10,744 nucleotides of DNA from Amoeboradix gromovi (lineage: Eukaryota; Sanchytriomycota; Sanchytriomycetes; Sanchytriales; Sanchytriaceae): NCBI GenBank assembly GCA_018985225.1, contig JADGIF010000330.1, forward strand, positions 1 through 10,744. Direction: 5' to 3'. Below the pieces are notes generated by a model. The model saw nothing but the letters and a program-made list of their open reading frames with translations, searched no databases and was not told the DNA's origin. Shown in pieces: positions 8,535-10,744 of the stretch. Position 1 is the stretch's first letter. Each line of letters starts with the position of its first letter. Made by a program: the position numbers and the translations under genes.

Positions 8535-10519
8535 ATGTATCCAGTGCTGCTTCCAGGACTAACTCAGTACATAATAAAAACAGACGGTCAGCTACCAAGT
8601 GGAGCAGTCCATCATATATATGATAACTATTACATTGTTCATACAAATCAGACTTTATTCAAAAGGGACGAATACCAATATTTTCTGGAGGATAAAGCAA
8701 CTAGACGGCTTTTTAAAAGAGACTCTTGGGGATTGAATTCTACAGTACCAAAAACTATATCCAATGAGCAAATAAAAGAGTTTCTGAACATTTCTGATCC
8801 AGAATTTGATAATCAGTGGCATTTTACATCCGATCACCATTTAAACACCTACCCAGCATGGAAGCAGGGCTACTTTGGCGCCAACGTTACTGTTGCTATA
8901 CTAGATGATGGTGTGGACTATACCCATAAAGATCTGCTCAATTTTTGCAAAGAATGCAGCCACGATTTTAATGACCATCGAGAACTGCCCATACCCACTT
9001 TGTTTGACGACTATCACGGGACCCGGTGCGCAGGTGAGATAGGTGCAGCGATTAATGATGCATGTGGTGTTGGAGTAGCTCCGAAAGCTACTCTTTCTGG
9101 AATCAGAATTCTTGGCGGCTCTTTGACTACAGCTGATGAGGCGTTAGCAGTGAATCACGGCATGCAATTGAACGATATCTACAGCTGCTCATGGGGACCT
9201 TCAGATGATGGGACTACTATTGATGGACCCCCAGAGCCAGTTTATGCTGCATTCGTCAACGGAATCAAAAATGGCCGGGGTGGAAAAGGTAATATATTTG
9301 TGTTTGCTAGTGGGAATGGTGGCATGCACAGCGATGATTGTAATTATGATGGCTATACGGTACTTTGCTATTAATGTAGAACATGCCATTCGTTGTCACA
9401 ATCGGCGCCACGGACATTTCGTTTACTAAACCCACCTATTCAGAGAATTGCGCTGCTCAGCTAGGGGTTACTTTGTCTAGCGGACAAGGTAAATCCATTG
9501 TTACCACAAATTGGATTAAAAATAGCAAAGATACTGTATGTACTGATAAACATGGTGGAACCTCTGCAGCCGCACCTCTAGCTGCTGGCATGATAGCTTT
9601 GTTTTTATCTGTACGCCCTGATCTAATGTGGAGAGATGTGCAGCACATTGTGCTGAAGTCGGCAAGACCTTTTGTCAGTGAGGGAGAGGACTGGCAGACT
9701 GTTGCGCACGGAAGAAAATTTAGCCATGTATTTGGGTATGGATTACTTGATGCTCATGCTATGGTAAACTTGGCCAAAAATTGGACATTGGTGAATAAAG
9801 AAGTGAAAATTACATCTCCCGTTATATCTGTAAATAGGGATATCAGAGATGGAGAGACTGTCGAATCCAAATATATTGTTGACCCATCAAGTCTCGCTAG
9901 CTCATACTTTGGTGATTTGGAGCACGTCACTGTCAAACTCTCTATAAACCATTCTCACAGAGGTGACTTGGAGATAACGCTGGTATCTCCGAACAACTAC
10001 ATATCATATCTGGCCAAAGCTAGAAAAAGCGACTATCATTCGCAGCCCCTGGTAGATTGGACGATGAGCTCTGTTGTTCATTTTGGAGAGAACCCTGTGG
10101 GCACGTGGAAAATAATGGTAAAGGATGCCAATGTCAATAGTAAGTCTGGTACCTTTGTAAGATGGCAGCTTACTTTGATGGGATCCTCAAATATCACAAA
10201 CCCACCAAACGTCACTGATTCGGTGCCTAGTAAGGCCGGGAACAACTCGACTATAATACCCGATAAACCAAAAGGTGTGCCATATGATGGTGGAAGTAAT
10301 GGAACTATTGTAGCAGTCTTCCTGATATTTGGATTTGTGGGCTTTGCGTTTTACTATTTCAAACAGAACTCAACCTCTCATCATCGAATTAAAGTTGACG
10401 ATGATGTTGAAGAACGGCAAGTATTACATGATGCCAACGAATTCTTTGAGGACGACTTTGAACTTGACTCTTTACATCACTCATCACCTAGAAAGCACGC
10501 TGAAAGAGATCAGAATTAA
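8535..10519 (+). CDS. KEX2: Kexin (KEX2) proprotein convertase (two exons)
   Basis: Membrane-bound subtilisin-like protease of the trans-Golgi network that cuts secretory precursors after Lys-Arg/Arg-Arg. Exon 1 is 8535..9359, then a 20-nt intron (9360..9379), then exon 2 9380..10519, giving 654 residues. Propeptide: YYIVHTNQTL (32-41) and the likely autocleavage site LFKR (59-62). Catalytic domain: Asp124 (AILDDGVDY), His161 (DDYHGTRCAGE), oxyanion Asn261 (FASGNGG) and Ser337 (HGGTSAAAPLAAG). P domain about 413-544, with HRGDLEITLVSP and the FGENPVGTWKI block. A glycosylatable linker is followed by a membrane segment (about 584-602) and an acidic cytosolic tail with FEDDFEL, a possible sorting signal. 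The N-terminus before the propeptide is not a convincing signal peptide, so the true start may lie in an unrecognised upstream exon. Confidence 0.93.
9360..9379 (+). other. 20-nt intron in the KEX2 gene
   Basis: It reads GTACTTTGCTATTAATGTAG: GTA start, branch-like TTAAT joined to GTAG. It lies in phase 0. Retained, the frame ends at TAA inside the intron after YTVLCY; removed, the protein reads CNYDGYTNMPFVVTIGATD, which matches yeast Kex2 (NYDGYTNSIYSITIGAID) residue for residue in length. Confidence 0.93.
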
Positions 10520-10628
10520 TAAATTACAAATTTTAGTGTTATCTTTATTATCAGGTTTTCTTTACGGCCAAGGTCATATCGTAGCAAATGGGACACCAAA
10601 TATAAAAACTAGACTAACTCGTTTTTAA
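10515..10628 (+). pseudogene. Signal-peptide-like frame without ATG, possible relic
   Basis: Directly at the end of KEX2 a frame reads (I)NKLQILVLSLLSGFLYGQG, then HIVANGTPNIKTRLTRF and a stop. The first part has the n-, h- and c-regions of a secretion signal, with ATT where an ATG would be expected. After the stop, another frame continues with GAPYAGNAII. This could be the start of a decayed secreted-protein gene or chance. Very uncertain. Confidence 0.15.
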
Positions 10629-10648
10629 AGGTGCACCATACGCAGGAA

Positions 10649-10744
10649 ATGCTATCATTAATAAAAGATCTTCTATTATACCAATTTTCTTTCATTGATT
10701 GTATTCCTCTTTTTAAAATAAAAGTAGAAGATCCTGCATCTCGT
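10649..10744 (+). CDS. Possible 5' end of a further gene, cut by the window edge
   Basis: From an ATG at 10649 the frame stays open for 32 codons to the last base, encoding MLSLIKDLLLYQFSFIDCIP and then an end with KVEDPASR. I do not recognise the family. A competing minus-strand frame is open from the edge to 10610 (44 codons), and only one of the two can be real, if either. Evidence is limited to openness of the frame. Confidence 0.25.
   Translation, partial: MLSLIKDLLLYQFSFIDCIPLFKIKVEDPASR

Noticed and set aside
8540-8570. 24-nt in-frame intron near the KEX2 start ending ACTAACTCAG
   Set aside because: It begins GTG rather than GTA, is a multiple of three without a stop, and its removal does not create a signal peptide.
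9360-9379. KEX2 as a frameshifted pseudogene
   Set aside because: Both halves are intact, all catalytic residues are kept, and the disrupting 20 nt has splice-site motifs shared with two other genes.

Overview
The window is an AT-rich, very gene-dense piece of a eukaryotic nuclear genome, most likely from an early-diverging fungus or a close relative. The genes point there: a KEX2 proprotein convertase, a Siz/PIAS SUMO ligase, the AP-1 gamma adaptin, VPS45 and a nuclear-encoded complex I subunit. TAA and TGA act as ordinary stops, so the genetic code looks standard. I cannot place the species.

Layout. Bases 1-1469 hold no recognisable gene. Two small minus-strand genes follow: a fungal-type NDUFB3 (1470-1700) and an unknown 83-residue tail-anchored membrane protein (1745-1996). 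A Siz/PIAS SUMO E3 ligase lies on the plus strand (2189-3844). AP-1 gamma adaptin is on the minus strand (3850-6298), converging on the SUMO ligase with only 5 bp between the stop codons. VPS45 is on the minus strand (6357-7842), 58 bp upstream of the adaptin. The 692-bp gap 7843-8534 contains a decayed open frame with a TnpB/Fanzor-like zinc-ribbon signature. KEX2 is on the plus strand (8535-10519). The last 225 bases hold a possible start of another gene and a signal-peptide-like frame without ATG.

The main discovery is that AP-1 gamma, VPS45 and KEX2 are each interrupted by one extremely short intron of 19, 19 and 20 nt. Conceptual removal restores the conserved gamma-ear C-terminus, the conserved VPS45 C-terminus and the KEX2 junction between the DGYT motif and the segment leading to the catalytic serine. 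All three introns begin GTA and end in the same nine-base pattern YTRAYRTAG, a branch-point-like motif fused to the 3' splice site. Each also carries an in-frame stop when retained. Gene finders with normal minimum intron lengths will mis-call all three genes as truncated or frameshifted.

Functionally, three neighbouring genes (AP-1 gamma, VPS45, KEX2) act in the same trans-Golgi/endosome route: AP-1 coats carriers that recycle TGN proteins such as Kex2, Vps45 drives fusion of TGN/endosomal vesicles, and Kex2 is a resident protease of that compartment. Whether this linkage is more than chance cannot be told from one window.
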